A stretch of 10,911 nucleotides of DNA from an uncultured Acetatifactor sp. (GCA_947644185.1 CANRZC010000052.1:1-10911); one strand, 5' to 3'. Positions 1-8,213 are shown, counted from the first letter of the stretch. Notes: a model not told the origin generated them from the letters alone. Numbers and translations are program-made.

Positions 1-6
1 ATCTAA

Positions 7-11
7 CTCCT
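7..11 (-). promoter_or_regulatory. Possible ribosome binding site of a gene beyond the left edge
   Basis: The minus strand reads AGGAG six bases before the window ends, in the context ATAGGAGTT, the same nine bases that precede the first gene of the operon (10819-10823 region). A start codon would fall just outside. This suggests that another minus-strand gene follows, so the operon probably continues. Confidence 0.35.
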
Positions 12-104
12 ATCTGGTCCCGTCTAAGGACCTGTGTCTCACATTACATCAGTGGCCTTAAAAGCATAACATAAATCTCCTCCCAGCAAAACTGGCAATT
101 CTTT

Positions 105-1091
105 CTAATGTGCTCGAAGCCAGGCGTGCACCTTTCTCAGCGTTCTGGGAGCTATGGCAAACAGCGTGTGATACGCCTTATTTTTCTTTGTCAAAATTTG
201 ATTTTTCATAGCGCTTGTCCAGTTTTTGCGCAGATATGACACAATTTTCCGGTAAACTCCATTGTCCCTTGTCATCTGGGAAATGGGAATATGCAACAAA
301 TATTCCAATCTCTGAAAAACCCCAAAACGAAGGGCTGTATCCTCCAATTCTGGATAGTCTCTCTTGACGATTTCCCACACCATGTCTGCGTTTTCCACGC
401 AGTCCGCATAGACCTGGGAAAAGGTCTCTTTGTCTGCTTTCCGAGAATTGCTGCCTATCCGGTAAAATACATGATAGGCCTGTTCTGGCAGAGACAATAC
501 TTCTCGCATCTGAGGCAGCATACGCACCAGCAGATGGAAATCCTCGTTAAGCTTTCCTACTGGGAAAGCATCCTTAGGGAATAAATCCCTGCGGGTCAAT
601 TTCGTGCAGAAGGAACAATCCCCTCTGTGCATCAGCAGTTCTCTCATAAATTCCTGGTTTTCTATCACCATTGGTTCCTTTGGCGGAACACAGATATTTG
701 GCAGTGGATTTCCCTTTTCGTCGATCTCATCTCTTGCCACCTGTGCAGTGGACACATGGAATTTCTGGATCCCCTCCATCAAAAGCTGATACATCTCAGG
801 GGCAATATAGTCATCACTATCTACAAATCCCACGTACTCCCCTGACGCCTGCTCCAGAGCAAGATTCCTGGCCGAGGAGGAGCCACCGTTTTCCTTATGG
901 TACACCCGGATCCGCCTATCCTCCTGTGCCAGCTTGTCACAGAGCTGACCTGTGCCGTCTGTAGAGCCATCATCCACCAGTATGATTTCCAGCTCACGGT
1001 AAGTCTGGGCTGTAATAGAATGGACGCATCTGGGCAGATAGTCTTTTATATTATAAACTGGTACAATGACTGTGATCAAGGGTGTTTCCAT
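105..1091 (-). CDS. Family 2 glycosyltransferase (EPS repeat-unit assembly)
   Basis: Predicted cytoplasmic GT-A fold glycosyltransferase of 328 residues that would transfer a nucleotide-sugar unit to the growing lipid-linked repeat unit; donor and acceptor cannot be read from sequence. The N-terminus carries the GT2 start motif ITVIVPVYN (residues 6-14), then VDDGSTDGT (39-47), GGSSSARN (69-76), the metal-binding DSDD (91-94) and a NED-type acidic pair (E183-D184) that usually holds the catalytic base. The last 130 residues are family-variable and have no membrane segment. I chose the ATG at 1091 because a GGAG (1101-1104) lies nine bases before it. An in-frame ATG five codons upstream has no ribosome binding site. 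The gene follows the GT4 gene after a 64-base gap, the longest in the operon, which contains an AT-rich palindrome. Family assignment is firm; the sugar specificity is unknown. Confidence 0.92.
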   Translation of the reverse strand: METPLITVIVPVYNIKDYLPRCVHSITAQTYRELEIILVDDGSTDGTGQLCDKLAQEDRRIRVYHKENGGSSSARNLALEQASGEYVGFVDSDDYIAPEMYQLLMEGIQKFHVSTAQVARDEIDEKGNPLPNICVPPKEPMVIENQEFMRELLMHRGDCSFCTKLTRRDLFPKDAFPVGKLNEDFHLLVRMLPQMREVLSLPEQAYHVFYRIGSNSRKADKETFSQVYADCVENADMVWEIVKRDYPELEDTALRFGVFQRLEYLLHIPISQMTRDNGVYRKIVSYLRKNWTSAMKNQILTKKNKAYHTLFAIAPRTLRKVHAWLRAH

Positions 1092-1114
1092 ACTCTTAAG
1101 CTCCATTTGTTTTT

Positions 1115-1128
1115 ACATTTATAAATGT
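1115..1128. repeat. Perfect 14-base AT-rich palindrome in the largest intergenic gap
   Basis: The sequence ACATTTATAAATGT is its own reverse complement. It lies between the GT4 gene ending at 1156 and the GT2 gene starting at 1091. It contains a TATAAA that could act as a weak -10 on the minus strand, with only a poor TTTCAA about 18 bases upstream. It could be a protein-binding site, a weak internal promoter or chance in AT-rich sequence. It has no loop and no T-run, so it is not a convincing terminator. Confidence 0.4.
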
Positions 1129-1155
1129 TTTGTATTGCGTTTTGAAATTCTACCT

Positions 1156-2358
1156 TCAGGGTCGAAAACGCTGGGATATTATTGGGGCAGGTGCGCAAGG
1201 AGCAAATCCCTCCATTCTTGTGGACTCTAAACTTACCTTCCCGTCCAAATCTAGCCCTATAAGCTCCCTGGTCAGCTCTAGCAATCTCCTGGCTGCATTC
1301 TCCGCGTTCCATACCTCTGTGATGGTCCGGTAGGCCTCTTTTCCCAGTTTACTGCAAAGAGCCCTGTCCCGCACCAGCTTCTCCGCGGCTGCAGACAACT
1401 GCTCCCGCTTTCCATCCTGATAGATGAGACCATTTTCTCCATTTCTCACCAGATAAGGCACAGCCCCAATCATATGGTCAGCCACCAGGGCGCAGCCGCT
1501 GTTCATGGCCTCATTGGCCACTGCCCCCCAGCCCTCCTGTCTGTCACTGGTAAACAGAAAAATATCAGCCTGCTCCATATATCGGCGAACTGCCTCAGGA
1601 GACTGATAACCCAGGAAGGAAATACAGTCCCCAAGTCCATACTGCTTTGCCAGGGCCTCTGTCTGGGGCCGCAGTGTTCCGTCTCCAATGATGTTTAGAT
1701 GGAAGTCCAGTCCTTTCTCTTTTAGAGCCCTGGCCGTCTCCACCGGCAGCTCTGGATGCTTCCAGTCAATCATCCGGGCTGCCCAGAGCAAGCATGGAAT
1801 TCTTGTTTTTCCGTACCCTTTTTGATTCAATAGAGAATCTATATCGTAATGCTTTGTCTCTGGGAAATATCCCCAACAGTACATTTTCCCCGGATACGCC
1901 CTGACAATATGGAAATCCGAGGCCACATAGGCTCCCGCGCACAGCAGCCACACAGGCGCTTTCCGATATCTGGTATGGTCATGATACTTTTTTCTAAGCC
2001 CTCTGGGCGAGATTGCTTTCCACTGTCCTGTCTTATACAGGCGTTCGCTGATGCGAATCACAGGCTTTCCTGCCTCCAGCCTTCCTGTAATATAGCTTTC
2101 CTCATCCGTCCCCCCAAATAATACCGCATCACAGTCCATGATCAACTGGCTGCAGGCCTCTGGCTCCTCATAGTAGCAGCGCACATACTTTGGCCTGCGC
2201 TCCTGGTGCCACCCCATCTGCACCCGTTCTTCTTCCATGGGCTGCGTCTGCACAAAGATAAAGCCTCCCTCTAAAAGCTCATTCATCGCATTACAGAAGG
2301 GGATCTGATGATGGTTGATGTAATTGGATACGAAAGCTATTCTACAGGATTTTCTCAT
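1156..2358 (-). CDS. GT4-family (GT-B fold) glycosyltransferase
   Basis: Predicted 400-residue retaining glycosyltransferase of the GT-B fold. The N-terminal half has the opening RIAFVSNYINHHQIPF (6-21), which I recall as typical of this group in Firmicutes. The C-terminal half has the donor-binding pattern LLWAARMIDWKHPE (190-203), IIGDG (223-227) and the EX7E motif E275/E283 (EGWGAVANE). No membrane segment is visible, so it probably acts at the inner face of the membrane on the lipid-linked glycan. The start at 2358 overlaps the previous gene's end by 17 bases and has a modest GGTGG (2365-2369) six bases away. Earlier in-frame ATG codons at 2397 and 2412 lack a binding site and would lengthen the overlap. 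The last 35 or so residues run past the usual final helix and are low in recognisable structure. Specificity is unknown. Confidence 0.9.
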   Translation of the reverse strand: MRKSCRIAFVSNYINHHQIPFCNAMNELLEGGFIFVQTQPMEEERVQMGWHQERRPKYVRCYYEEPEACSQLIMDCDAVLFGGTDEESYITGRLEAGKPVIRISERLYKTGQWKAISPRGLRKKYHDHTRYRKAPVWLLCAGAYVASDFHIVRAYPGKMYCWGYFPETKHYDIDSLLNQKGYGKTRIPCLLWAARMIDWKHPELPVETARALKEKGLDFHLNIIGDGTLRPQTEALAKQYGLGDCISFLGYQSPEAVRRYMEQADIFLFTSDRQEGWGAVANEAMNSGCALVADHMIGAVPYLVRNGENGLIYQDGKREQLSAAAEKLVRDRALCSKLGKEAYRTITEVWNAENAARRLLELTRELIGLDLDGKVSLESTRMEGFAPCAPAPIISQRFRP

Positions 2359-3661
2359 ATATTTCCACCAATTTTTGATAATTTCGATGTCGATCATGGG
2401 TTTGCAGCGCATGTTGTCTTGCGTTTCGACAATATTCGTCTCTTTTCCCGGGATTGTTCCACATTTGCATTACCGCCTCTGCCAGATGCCTGGAAACAGC
2501 CTGGCCGTCTCCTCCGTTGTCAGAGAATCCTTGATACAAAATCCCATCCACATCCCCTGTAAATATGCTGGAGATCCCCCCCACATCAGCACTGACACAA
2601 GGGACCCCCAACAGCATGGCCTCCCCCAGGGAATTGGGCGAATTCTCCAGGGAGGAACAGCACACGAACACACTGCTTCTTAAGTATCTGTCCCGCATCT
2701 GTGCTGCGTTCAGCTTCCCGAGAAAGATCACCTTGTCTTCTAATTTTTGCTTTTTCAGCAAGCTGCGCAAATATTTCCCATAGGCTGAGATTTTCAGCTT
2801 CTCTTTCCAGGTGTCATATGCCGCCAGATTATTTCCTGCCACATACACCTTTGTCCCTGGGTATTTCTCCAAAATGGCAGGCAATGCCAGCAGCATGTAG
2901 TGCAGCCCCTTTAGGGGATAGTCTCCCTGACTTATAAAAATGGAATAGGGATCGCACTGTTTGGGCTCCCACACTGGGCCATAGAATTCTGTCCGCAGAC
3001 TTTCATTCATCTCATGGTAGTGGGCCTCTGGATGCCAGGCCTCTATCTGCATTCTATCCCAGCGGGTACGTCCCGTGATATGCCCAGCCAATCCTACAGC
3101 CTCACGCTCCATATTTCCCCGCAACACAAATTTCTCCTGCTGTCTGCGTAGGCTATCCTTCCGCAGCCAATCACGCAATGTCACAGAGCGAACTACATTT
3201 TCTGGCAGATCTGCATAATAGCACTGGGCTATACCCGTACAGAGGCCCTGGATTCCCAATAGCAGCCTGTCCTTTCTGGGAAAAATCCTGCACATGGCCA
3301 GGGTATGAGGATATTCTGTGCCAAAGCAGTGCACAATATCAGGCTCAACTATAGAAACGACTTTTTGAAGAATCAGTTCCAACCTTTTGTCATATTTTTC
3401 TGCCTGATTCACATTTTCAGGAAATCCATAGAAGGAAAAGGCTGCTCCCCCCTTGGCCCTTGCTGTACCACTATAGAGCTCCTGCCCCTGGGGGATCCTG
3501 CTCTGGGGCAGTGGAAATGCCACAGACAGACGGATACTGCTATCCCCAGTCAGAACAGACTCCGCCATACCGCTGATCCACCCCTCCTTGTTGGAGGCCT
3601 CTATCCCCATCTCATCAGCAGCTGCTGGCAATACGATATTACATAACCACAAAACCTTCAT
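2342..3661 (-). CDS. GT4-family (GT-B fold) glycosyltransferase
   Basis: Predicted 439-residue retaining glycosyltransferase, likely adding one sugar of the repeat unit. Residues 1-10 (MKVLWLCNIV) form the first strand of a GT-B N-terminal domain. HCFGTEYPHTL (111-121) and GRTRWDR (197-203) are acceptor-side patterns common in this family. In the C-terminal domain, FISQGDYPLKGL (242-253) contains the conserved basic residue K251 that contacts the donor phosphates, VAGN lies at 274-277, and ENSPNSLGE (339-347) is the EX7E motif, followed by GVPCVSADVGG. An in-frame TTG lies 18 bases upstream, but the ATG at 3661 has a GGAGG (3666-3670) four bases away, so it is the better start. The gene begins 14 bases after the EpsG stop, and its 3' end overlaps the next glycosyltransferase, suggesting coupled translation. 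Family assignment is firm; the sugar is not predictable. Confidence 0.92.
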   Translation of the reverse strand: MKVLWLCNIVLPAAADEMGIEASNKEGWISGMAESVLTGDSSIRLSVAFPLPQSRIPQGQELYSGTARAKGGAAFSFYGFPENVNQAEKYDKRLELILQKVVSIVEPDIVHCFGTEYPHTLAMCRIFPRKDRLLLGIQGLCTGIAQCYYADLPENVVRSVTLRDWLRKDSLRRQQEKFVLRGNMEREAVGLAGHITGRTRWDRMQIEAWHPEAHYHEMNESLRTEFYGPVWEPKQCDPYSIFISQGDYPLKGLHYMLLALPAILEKYPGTKVYVAGNNLAAYDTWKEKLKISAYGKYLRSLLKKQKLEDKVIFLGKLNAAQMRDRYLRSSVFVCCSSLENSPNSLGEAMLLGVPCVSADVGGISSIFTGDVDGILYQGFSDNGGDGQAVSRHLAEAVMQMWNNPGKRDEYCRNARQHALQTHDRHRNYQKLVEIYEKIL

Positions 3662-3675
3662 GGGCCCTCCGCCTC

Positions 3676-4830
3676 TCAATTAAAAATCCAGTTCCGATAC
3701 GGCAATAATCTTACGTCCACGGCATACATGCCTTTTAACAGCAAGAAAAAGTAACATCCAAATGCGCCGATTACGCCCAAGTAGCCTAGCCTGCGCAGCC
3801 ATTTCCATGGCATCCACGCCAAAAGCTCTGGCACCAAAAACACCTGAGATATGATCATATAATATCCCACTCTGGACACCTCTGGAATAAAAGAGCCGCA
3901 GCAATAGACCACCAGGCCAATCACATTGAGAAAAAAGTAAAAGCGATTGATCACGTTCTCCCGCAGGCTCTGTCGGTAGCAGATCAGGCAGAGCGCCAGC
4001 ACACAGACGCATTTCAAAATATTGGCAACGGAAAGCTCTCCATTGTCAAATGCAGAGTTTCGGTAAAAGGGATAGAAGAAGAAAATAATCTCCCGATATA
4101 GCTTTTGTCCAAAAGCCAAACTCCCCAAAAAAACCGTGCCCACCACATAATGCCATCTCTTCAAGGGCGCTGCAGCAAGAAAATATGCCACTAAATATAC
4201 TGGAATCACAAGCAGTGCGGACTTGTGGAACAGCGCTGCTGCCAGTATGGTCAGGATGAATTTCCCGAATTCTCTTCGAAGTACATATTTCATGGAAAAA
4301 AGGGCAATGGCCAAGGCCATATAATATCTGACAGAATTCAGGCTATTAAAGTAATATCCTCCTGTCATCAGCAGATAGAGCGAAAAAGCAAAATACCGCC
4401 CCTGATCATGAAGGGCCTTCACAAAAAACCAAACTGTCACAATGGAAAAAAAGGCGAAGATTGGCAGATAATTGTCATAGCCAAACAGGCCCTGCAGCCA
4501 TTTCACAATAAAGTTAAAGCCAAATTCTGAGGCCACATGGCGATTCTGGGCAATCAATTTGAAATTGTCCCGATAGACCCAATAATCATTGCCCACAGCA
4601 ATTCTGCAAGCTGACACTCCTGTCATAAGGCAATAAATTGCCGCCATGGCGATCCAGTTTCTGGCCTGTTGTCGTTCCCGCAGCCCATTTCCTTTCTCTG
4701 TGCCAAACCAGGAAAGATATCTGCGGCCTCCCCTCATATAGTCAGCTACATAGTCCCGATTGTCCACGCACAGCCCCAGCGCCACTGTGATGACAGTCAG
4801 AAAAATATAAATCAGTGCGCTCCACTCCAT
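3676..4830 (-). CDS. EpsG-family polysaccharide polymerase (Wzy-type)
   Basis: Predicted integral membrane protein of 384 residues, probably the polymerase that joins flipped repeat units at the outer face of the membrane. It has about ten hydrophobic stretches, including residues 5-22, 59-78, 121-139, 148-160, 191-220, 228-242, 271-285, 297-311, 321-338 and 350-366. EpsG-type features are GNDYWVY (80-86) after the second membrane segment, SEFGFN (101-106), SVRYYMALAIAL (166-177), LFHKSALLVIP (200-210) and a late IPEVSRVGYYM (315-325). These spacings match the EpsG family rather than ligases such as WaaL. The ATG has GAAGGG (4838-4843) seven bases away, and the gene begins 39 bases after the upstream glycosyltransferase. 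It is the only polymerase candidate in the window. Polymerase function is inferred from family and context. Confidence 0.9.
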   Translation of the reverse strand: MEWSALIYIFLTVITVALGLCVDNRDYVADYMRGGRRYLSWFGTEKGNGLRERQQARNWIAMAAIYCLMTGVSACRIAVGNDYWVYRDNFKLIAQNRHVASEFGFNFIVKWLQGLFGYDNYLPIFAFFSIVTVWFFVKALHDQGRYFAFSLYLLMTGGYYFNSLNSVRYYMALAIALFSMKYVLRREFGKFILTILAAALFHKSALLVIPVYLVAYFLAAAPLKRWHYVVGTVFLGSLAFGQKLYREIIFFFYPFYRNSAFDNGELSVANILKCVCVLALCLICYRQSLRENVINRFYFFLNVIGLVVYCCGSFIPEVSRVGYYMIISQVFLVPELLAWMPWKWLRRLGYLGVIGAFGCYFFLLLKGMYAVDVRLLPYRNWIFN

Positions 4831-4869
4831 TCTCTATCCCTTCTATCGTCCTTCCAGGCATCAAGCAAT

Positions 4870-5667
4870 CTAGACAATGCCTTTGTCCTCCTCAGGAACT
4901 CCTCTCACACCCTCAGACATCCACCGATAGGCCTGTCTCAAAGAAACCTCTGTGCACAGTGTAGCCCGGTGAGCCAGCAAAAAACGAATGGCCATTACCC
5001 TGGCCAGCTTTCCGTAAAGGTACCGGTACAACACCCCTTTGTCCCGAAAAAACTTCTCATGGTAGCCCGAAAACCAAGTAGACTCCCCGGAAGCCTCATG
5101 GCCGATGGTGACAGGAGCTGTGTACACAGAATATCCTTTGTCCATAAACTCTTTTAAGAACAAGCTGTCTTCACCACTTCCGTACTTTGCCCCTCCCCCG
5201 AACAGCAAGGAGAAGGTGACGCCGGAGGAGAGAAGGCTATCCCTGCGCAGGGCAAAGCTTACCGCTCCATACCTGCCGCAATTGTACCAATGGACTCTCC
5301 GGCGCTCTGTGATATGGTAGGTCCTGCGGGCCTCCTCCACGATTACATTAAACAGTATCATATCTGCCTTGGGATTGTTCTCAAACTCAGTGGCTATTTT
5401 CTCTGCATATCCCGGCTCATACACAATATCTGCATCCGAAAAAACGCAGATATCCCCATCCGCCCGTAAAATAGCCTCATTGCGGCTTCTTCCCACCCCC
5501 CTGTCTGGGAAGGAAAAAAACTGCACCTGATGCCCCTTGTATGTTATTTTTTCATATCCAAGCCTATGGCATTGATTGATGATGACAGCATCCGACTCCA
5601 GTCCCATCCGGTCCAAAAGCGTCATAGGCTCCTCATTCATCACAGATGCCAGTATCTGTACTCTCAT
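4870..5667 (-). CDS. Family 2 glycosyltransferase
   Basis: Predicted 265-residue GT-A fold glycosyltransferase of the repeat-unit pathway. The opening differs from the other two GT2 proteins here: ILASVMNEE (5-13), then SDAVIINQC (25-33), GVGRSRNEAI (57-66), the metal-binding SDAD (77-80) and a GSGEDSLF segment (163-170). The last resembles the GGEDxxF pattern of enzymes that pick up galactose-type donors, but I would not assign a sugar from it. Residues 200-265 are basic and may sit on the membrane. The ATG at 5667 overlaps the Wzz stop as ATGA and has GGAGAG (5674-5679) six bases away. The longer open frame beginning nine codons earlier would overlap Wzz by 31 bases without a matching binding site. 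Translational coupling with wzz is likely. Confidence 0.9.
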   Translation of the reverse strand: MRVQILASVMNEEPMTLLDRMGLESDAVIINQCHRLGYEKITYKGHQVQFFSFPDRGVGRSRNEAILRADGDICVFSDADIVYEPGYAEKIATEFENNPKADMILFNVIVEEARRTYHITERRRVHWYNCGRYGAVSFALRRDSLLSSGVTFSLLFGGGAKYGSGEDSLFLKEFMDKGYSVYTAPVTIGHEASGESTWFSGYHEKFFRDKGVLYRYLYGKLARVMAIRFLLAHRATLCTEVSLRQAYRWMSEGVRGVPEEDKGIV

Positions 5668-6734
5668 CCTATTCTCTCCGTTGGTATGCTGCAAAAGTAA
5701 TATCTTCGGAGCAGTCTCTCATCTGCCTCCCAGAGAATTGCCGCTGTCACCGGACAATCCTGCTGCTTTAGGTACTCCAAAACTCGCTCCAGCTTCCTGC
5801 CCCCATGGCATCCGGCTTTCACTGCCAGCAAAACCCCCTCTGCCTCCCGGAGCTGCCTTGCCACTTTGGGGTCTTGAAGCGGCGATTCTACGGCAAACCA
5901 TTCATCACTGACCACCTCTGGACATGCCTCCCTGAGCTTCTGCAGCACTTTCTCAGAATCTATGCCCTCTTGAACCTCACAGACAGCAATCCTGGCAGCT
6001 TTTGCAAAAAAATATGTCACATTTTCAGCCAGCTCTCTGCTCTCCACAGTCCCCACTGTCCTGACACCATAGCGTTTCCAGATAGAGTCAGGCAGCCAGA
6101 TTGCGTCGTCTCCGATCTCCTTCAAGAGCAGAATCACAATGACAAAGAAGCCAGACAGTAGGGCGCTGAGCCCAAAGGCTCTGCCCACTCGCATATCTGG
6201 AAGCACCTCCTCCCCGGTATCCCCCGGATCCACCACGGTGATGTAGTTAATTTCACTGAGCTCATTAGCCAGCTCCCCAGTCAAAGCAGCCTCCACAGCC
6301 TGTGCGATTTCCACGCTCTTTTCCGGGCTGTCCGAGGTAATGCTGGTAGAAAGCATTCTCAGATCCGACTCTACACTGGCTTGCATGGTACCTGCCACTT
6401 CCTGATCGCTCATGTGGCCTGCGCCTGCCTGGGCCAGACACCCCTGCACAGCATCCAGGAACATTTGGGACTGCATATACGTATTCCAGCTGGTCTCATT
6501 CACATATATGGTTGCAACATCCTTTGGGTCTTCCACTGCATATTCCACATGATAGACAGATGTGGCTCTATAGAGCCTTTCTCCCCGCAGTATGGTATTT
6601 TTGACATAATATCCGCCTCCAAATATCACTGTGCCCAAAAGTGTGACAATGACTATAAGTGGCAGCTTATATAACATGCGCAGTATTGTCAGTCGCAGAT
6701 CAAACGGCTCCTTCCCATAATATCCCTTCCACAT
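5664..6734 (-). CDS. Wzz-type chain-length protein with degenerate kinase-like tail
   Basis: Predicted 356-residue polysaccharide co-polymerase that would control the length of chains made by the EpsG protein. The layout is the Wzz one: a short cytoplasmic lead, membrane segment 24-44, an extracytoplasmic domain of about 140 residues (45-183), membrane segment 184-205, then a cytoplasmic tail of about 150 residues. The tail opens with PDSIWKRYGVRTVGTVES (215-232), as in CpsC/Wzz proteins next to a BY-kinase. It then follows the kinase outline, with RIAVCEV (248-254) as first strand and EGVLLAVKAG (299-308) as the strand that is usually aDxVilVvraG. No Walker A GxxGxGKS/T, no Walker A' hhhhD and no terminal tyrosine cluster are visible. 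The start at 6734 lies one base after the upstream stop, with AGAGGAG (6739-6745). The open frame beginning 25 codons earlier is not supported. Chain-length function is inferred from architecture and context. Confidence 0.87.
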   Translation of the reverse strand: MWKGYYGKEPFDLRLTILRMLYKLPLIVIVTLLGTVIFGGGYYVKNTILRGERLYRATSVYHVEYAVEDPKDVATIYVNETSWNTYMQSQMFLDAVQGCLAQAGAGHMSDQEVAGTMQASVESDLRMLSTSITSDSPEKSVEIAQAVEAALTGELANELSEINYITVVDPGDTGEEVLPDMRVGRAFGLSALLSGFFVIVILLLKEIGDDAIWLPDSIWKRYGVRTVGTVESRELAENVTYFFAKAARIAVCEVQEGIDSEKVLQKLREACPEVVSDEWFAVESPLQDPKVARQLREAEGVLLAVKAGCHGGRKLERVLEYLKQQDCPVTAAILWEADERLLRRYYFCSIPTERIG

Positions 6735-6735
6735 A

Positions 6736-8193
6736 TCACTCCTCTTCCTTTTTGTCCTGTCTCTCCTGGCGCTTTCTCTGTTCCTCCCGAAGGGCTGTGA
6801 TCTGCTCATTCTCCACGCCTTCGGTACTGTCAGGCCAGAACAGAATCTTTAATGTCAGCAGCATTAATTTGATGTCCAGCAGGACAGAGTAGTTTTCAAT
6901 ATAGGTTAGATCCAGCTTTAACTTGTCATAGGGAGATGTATTGTACTTTCCATACACCTGGGCAAAGCCAGCCAGCCCGGCCTTAACCTTCATCCGATAG
7001 GCGAACTCTGGCATAATCTCCAGATACTGGGCAATGATTTCCGGCCGCTCTGGCCTTGGGCCGATAAAGGACATGTCGCCCTTTAGAATGTTTACCAACT
7101 GGGGCAGCTCGTCTAATCTGCATTTGCGGATCACTTTCCCCACAGGGGTGATCCGATTATCCCCCTTCTGGGCCAGTCTGGCCACACCATCCTTCTCCGC
7201 ATCTGTCCGCATGCTTCTGAATTTCATGATGTAGAATTCCCTTTGATTCAAGGTACACCGCACCTGCTTATACAACACAGGACCGCCGTCGTACAGTTTG
7301 ATGGCCAGGGCCGTCAGCAGCATAAAGGGAGAGGCCAGCACAAGCAATATCAGCGCCCCCACCACATCAATGCATCTCTTCACAATTCGCTGTTCCACTG
7401 TAAGACTATATTCCCTGGTCAGAAGCATAGGGCTGTCAAATACATGCAGCTCCTCCGCCCCCATCAGTATCACATCGGTTATCTTCGGCAGCAGGTAGAA
7501 GCGGATAGAATGTCCATAGCAAAATTTTATCAGAGGGGCCCTCTCTACTACGGAGATGTCGCCCAATACCACCGCATTGCACTCTCCCTTTTCGTAGGAC
7601 TCTACAATGGTTTTGCAGACAGTGTCAAACCCTTCCTCCACATGGATTGTTTTGGTGATGATATATTTGTCCCGGCGCAATTCAAATTTACGGTAAATAT
7701 TTTCTACAGGCCTGTCCCCATGAATCAACAGAAGCTTACGAGGGGGAAAAATAGCACGGTAGACTCTGTTTGCCACATTGATGTACACAATGACCACTAT
7801 TGTCTGCGCTATCATCATGACAATGAACACATCTACCACAAAGGGCTCTGCTGCCATAACGGAAAGCTCTGCATAAATAAAGATATTTGCCATCAGGGTA
7901 GCAAACACCTGGGAGAAAATCAATTCTACATTCTTCAGATAGCCCAGACGAATCCCGCCGTACATGGAAGAAAGTAAGAACAGGATAACACCATAGATAG
8001 AGATTTCCAGCAAATTCCCCTTGCCCTGAAACCTTCGCAGAGGCTCCACCACGCTCCATCTAAACTGTATCTCCCAGTAATAAGCAAACAGTCCTATCTC
8101 TAACCCTAGGCACACTGCGGTCAGCCCCAGATTGATCAGCCTCTTAAAGGACTCCCTTTGTCTCAGCTTCTTTTCATTGGTATTCAAATTCAC
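6736..8193 (-). CDS. Undecaprenyl-phosphate sugar phosphotransferase (initiating)
   Basis: Predicted polyprenyl glycosylphosphotransferase of 485 residues that starts the glycan by moving a sugar-1-phosphate from a nucleotide sugar to undecaprenyl phosphate. Four membrane segments (about 19-39, 63-79, 90-110 and 117-137) are followed by a cytoplasmic Rossmann-like region (151-260), a further hydrophobic segment (273-298) and the catalytic domain. The domain shows GGPVLYKQ (303-310), FYIMKFRSM (320-328), the catalytic DE pair in RLDELPQL (359-366), GDMSFIGPRPERPE (372-385) and GLAGFAQVYGKY (406-417). The full-length WbaP/CpsE-type layout is intact. The last 28 residues are a charged tail rich in E, K and R. 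I chose a GTG start at 8193: it has GGGGAGGAG (8200-8208) six bases away and lies 20 bases after the previous stop. An ATG 20 codons upstream would overlap that gene without a binding site. The sugar transferred is unknown. Confidence 0.93.
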   Translation of the reverse strand: MNLNTNEKKLRQRESFKRLINLGLTAVCLGLEIGLFAYYWEIQFRWSVVEPLRRFQGKGNLLEISIYGVILFLLSSMYGGIRLGYLKNVELIFSQVFATLMANIFIYAELSVMAAEPFVVDVFIVMMIAQTIVVIVYINVANRVYRAIFPPRKLLLIHGDRPVENIYRKFELRRDKYIITKTIHVEEGFDTVCKTIVESYEKGECNAVVLGDISVVERAPLIKFCYGHSIRFYLLPKITDVILMGAEELHVFDSPMLLTREYSLTVEQRIVKRCIDVVGALILLVLASPFMLLTALAIKLYDGGPVLYKQVRCTLNQREFYIMKFRSMRTDAEKDGVARLAQKGDNRITPVGKVIRKCRLDELPQLVNILKGDMSFIGPRPERPEIIAQYLEIMPEFAYRMKVKAGLAGFAQVYGKYNTSPYDKLKLDLTYIENYSVLLDIKLMLLTLKILFWPDSTEGVENEQITALREEQRKRQERQDKKEEE

Positions 8194-8199
8194 GGCATT

Positions 8200-8208
8200 C
8201 TCCTCCCC
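8200..8208 (-). promoter_or_regulatory. Strong ribosome binding site fixing a GTG start
   Basis: GGGGAGGAG on the minus strand lies six bases before the GTG at 8193 and just after the upstream stop codon at 8214-8216. It decides the start of the initiating phosphotransferase, which would otherwise be drawn 60 bases longer from the ATG at 8253. Confidence 0.8.
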
Positions 8209-8213
8209 TATTA

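Noticed and set aside
16..32. GGTCC/GGACC inverted repeat that could be a terminator
   Set aside because: The stem is only five base pairs with a seven-base loop, and no T-run follows on either strand.
4669..5157. A 162-codon plus-strand open frame
   Set aside because: It runs opposite two well-supported genes (EpsG polymerase and GT2). Its translation is low-complexity S, P, H and L without family features.
7243..7977. A 244-codon open frame on the plus strand
   Set aside because: It lies wholly opposite the initiating phosphotransferase, whose motifs are intact. The plus-strand translation is rich in H and Q, has no recognisable domain, and no convincing promoter or neighbouring plus-strand gene supports it.
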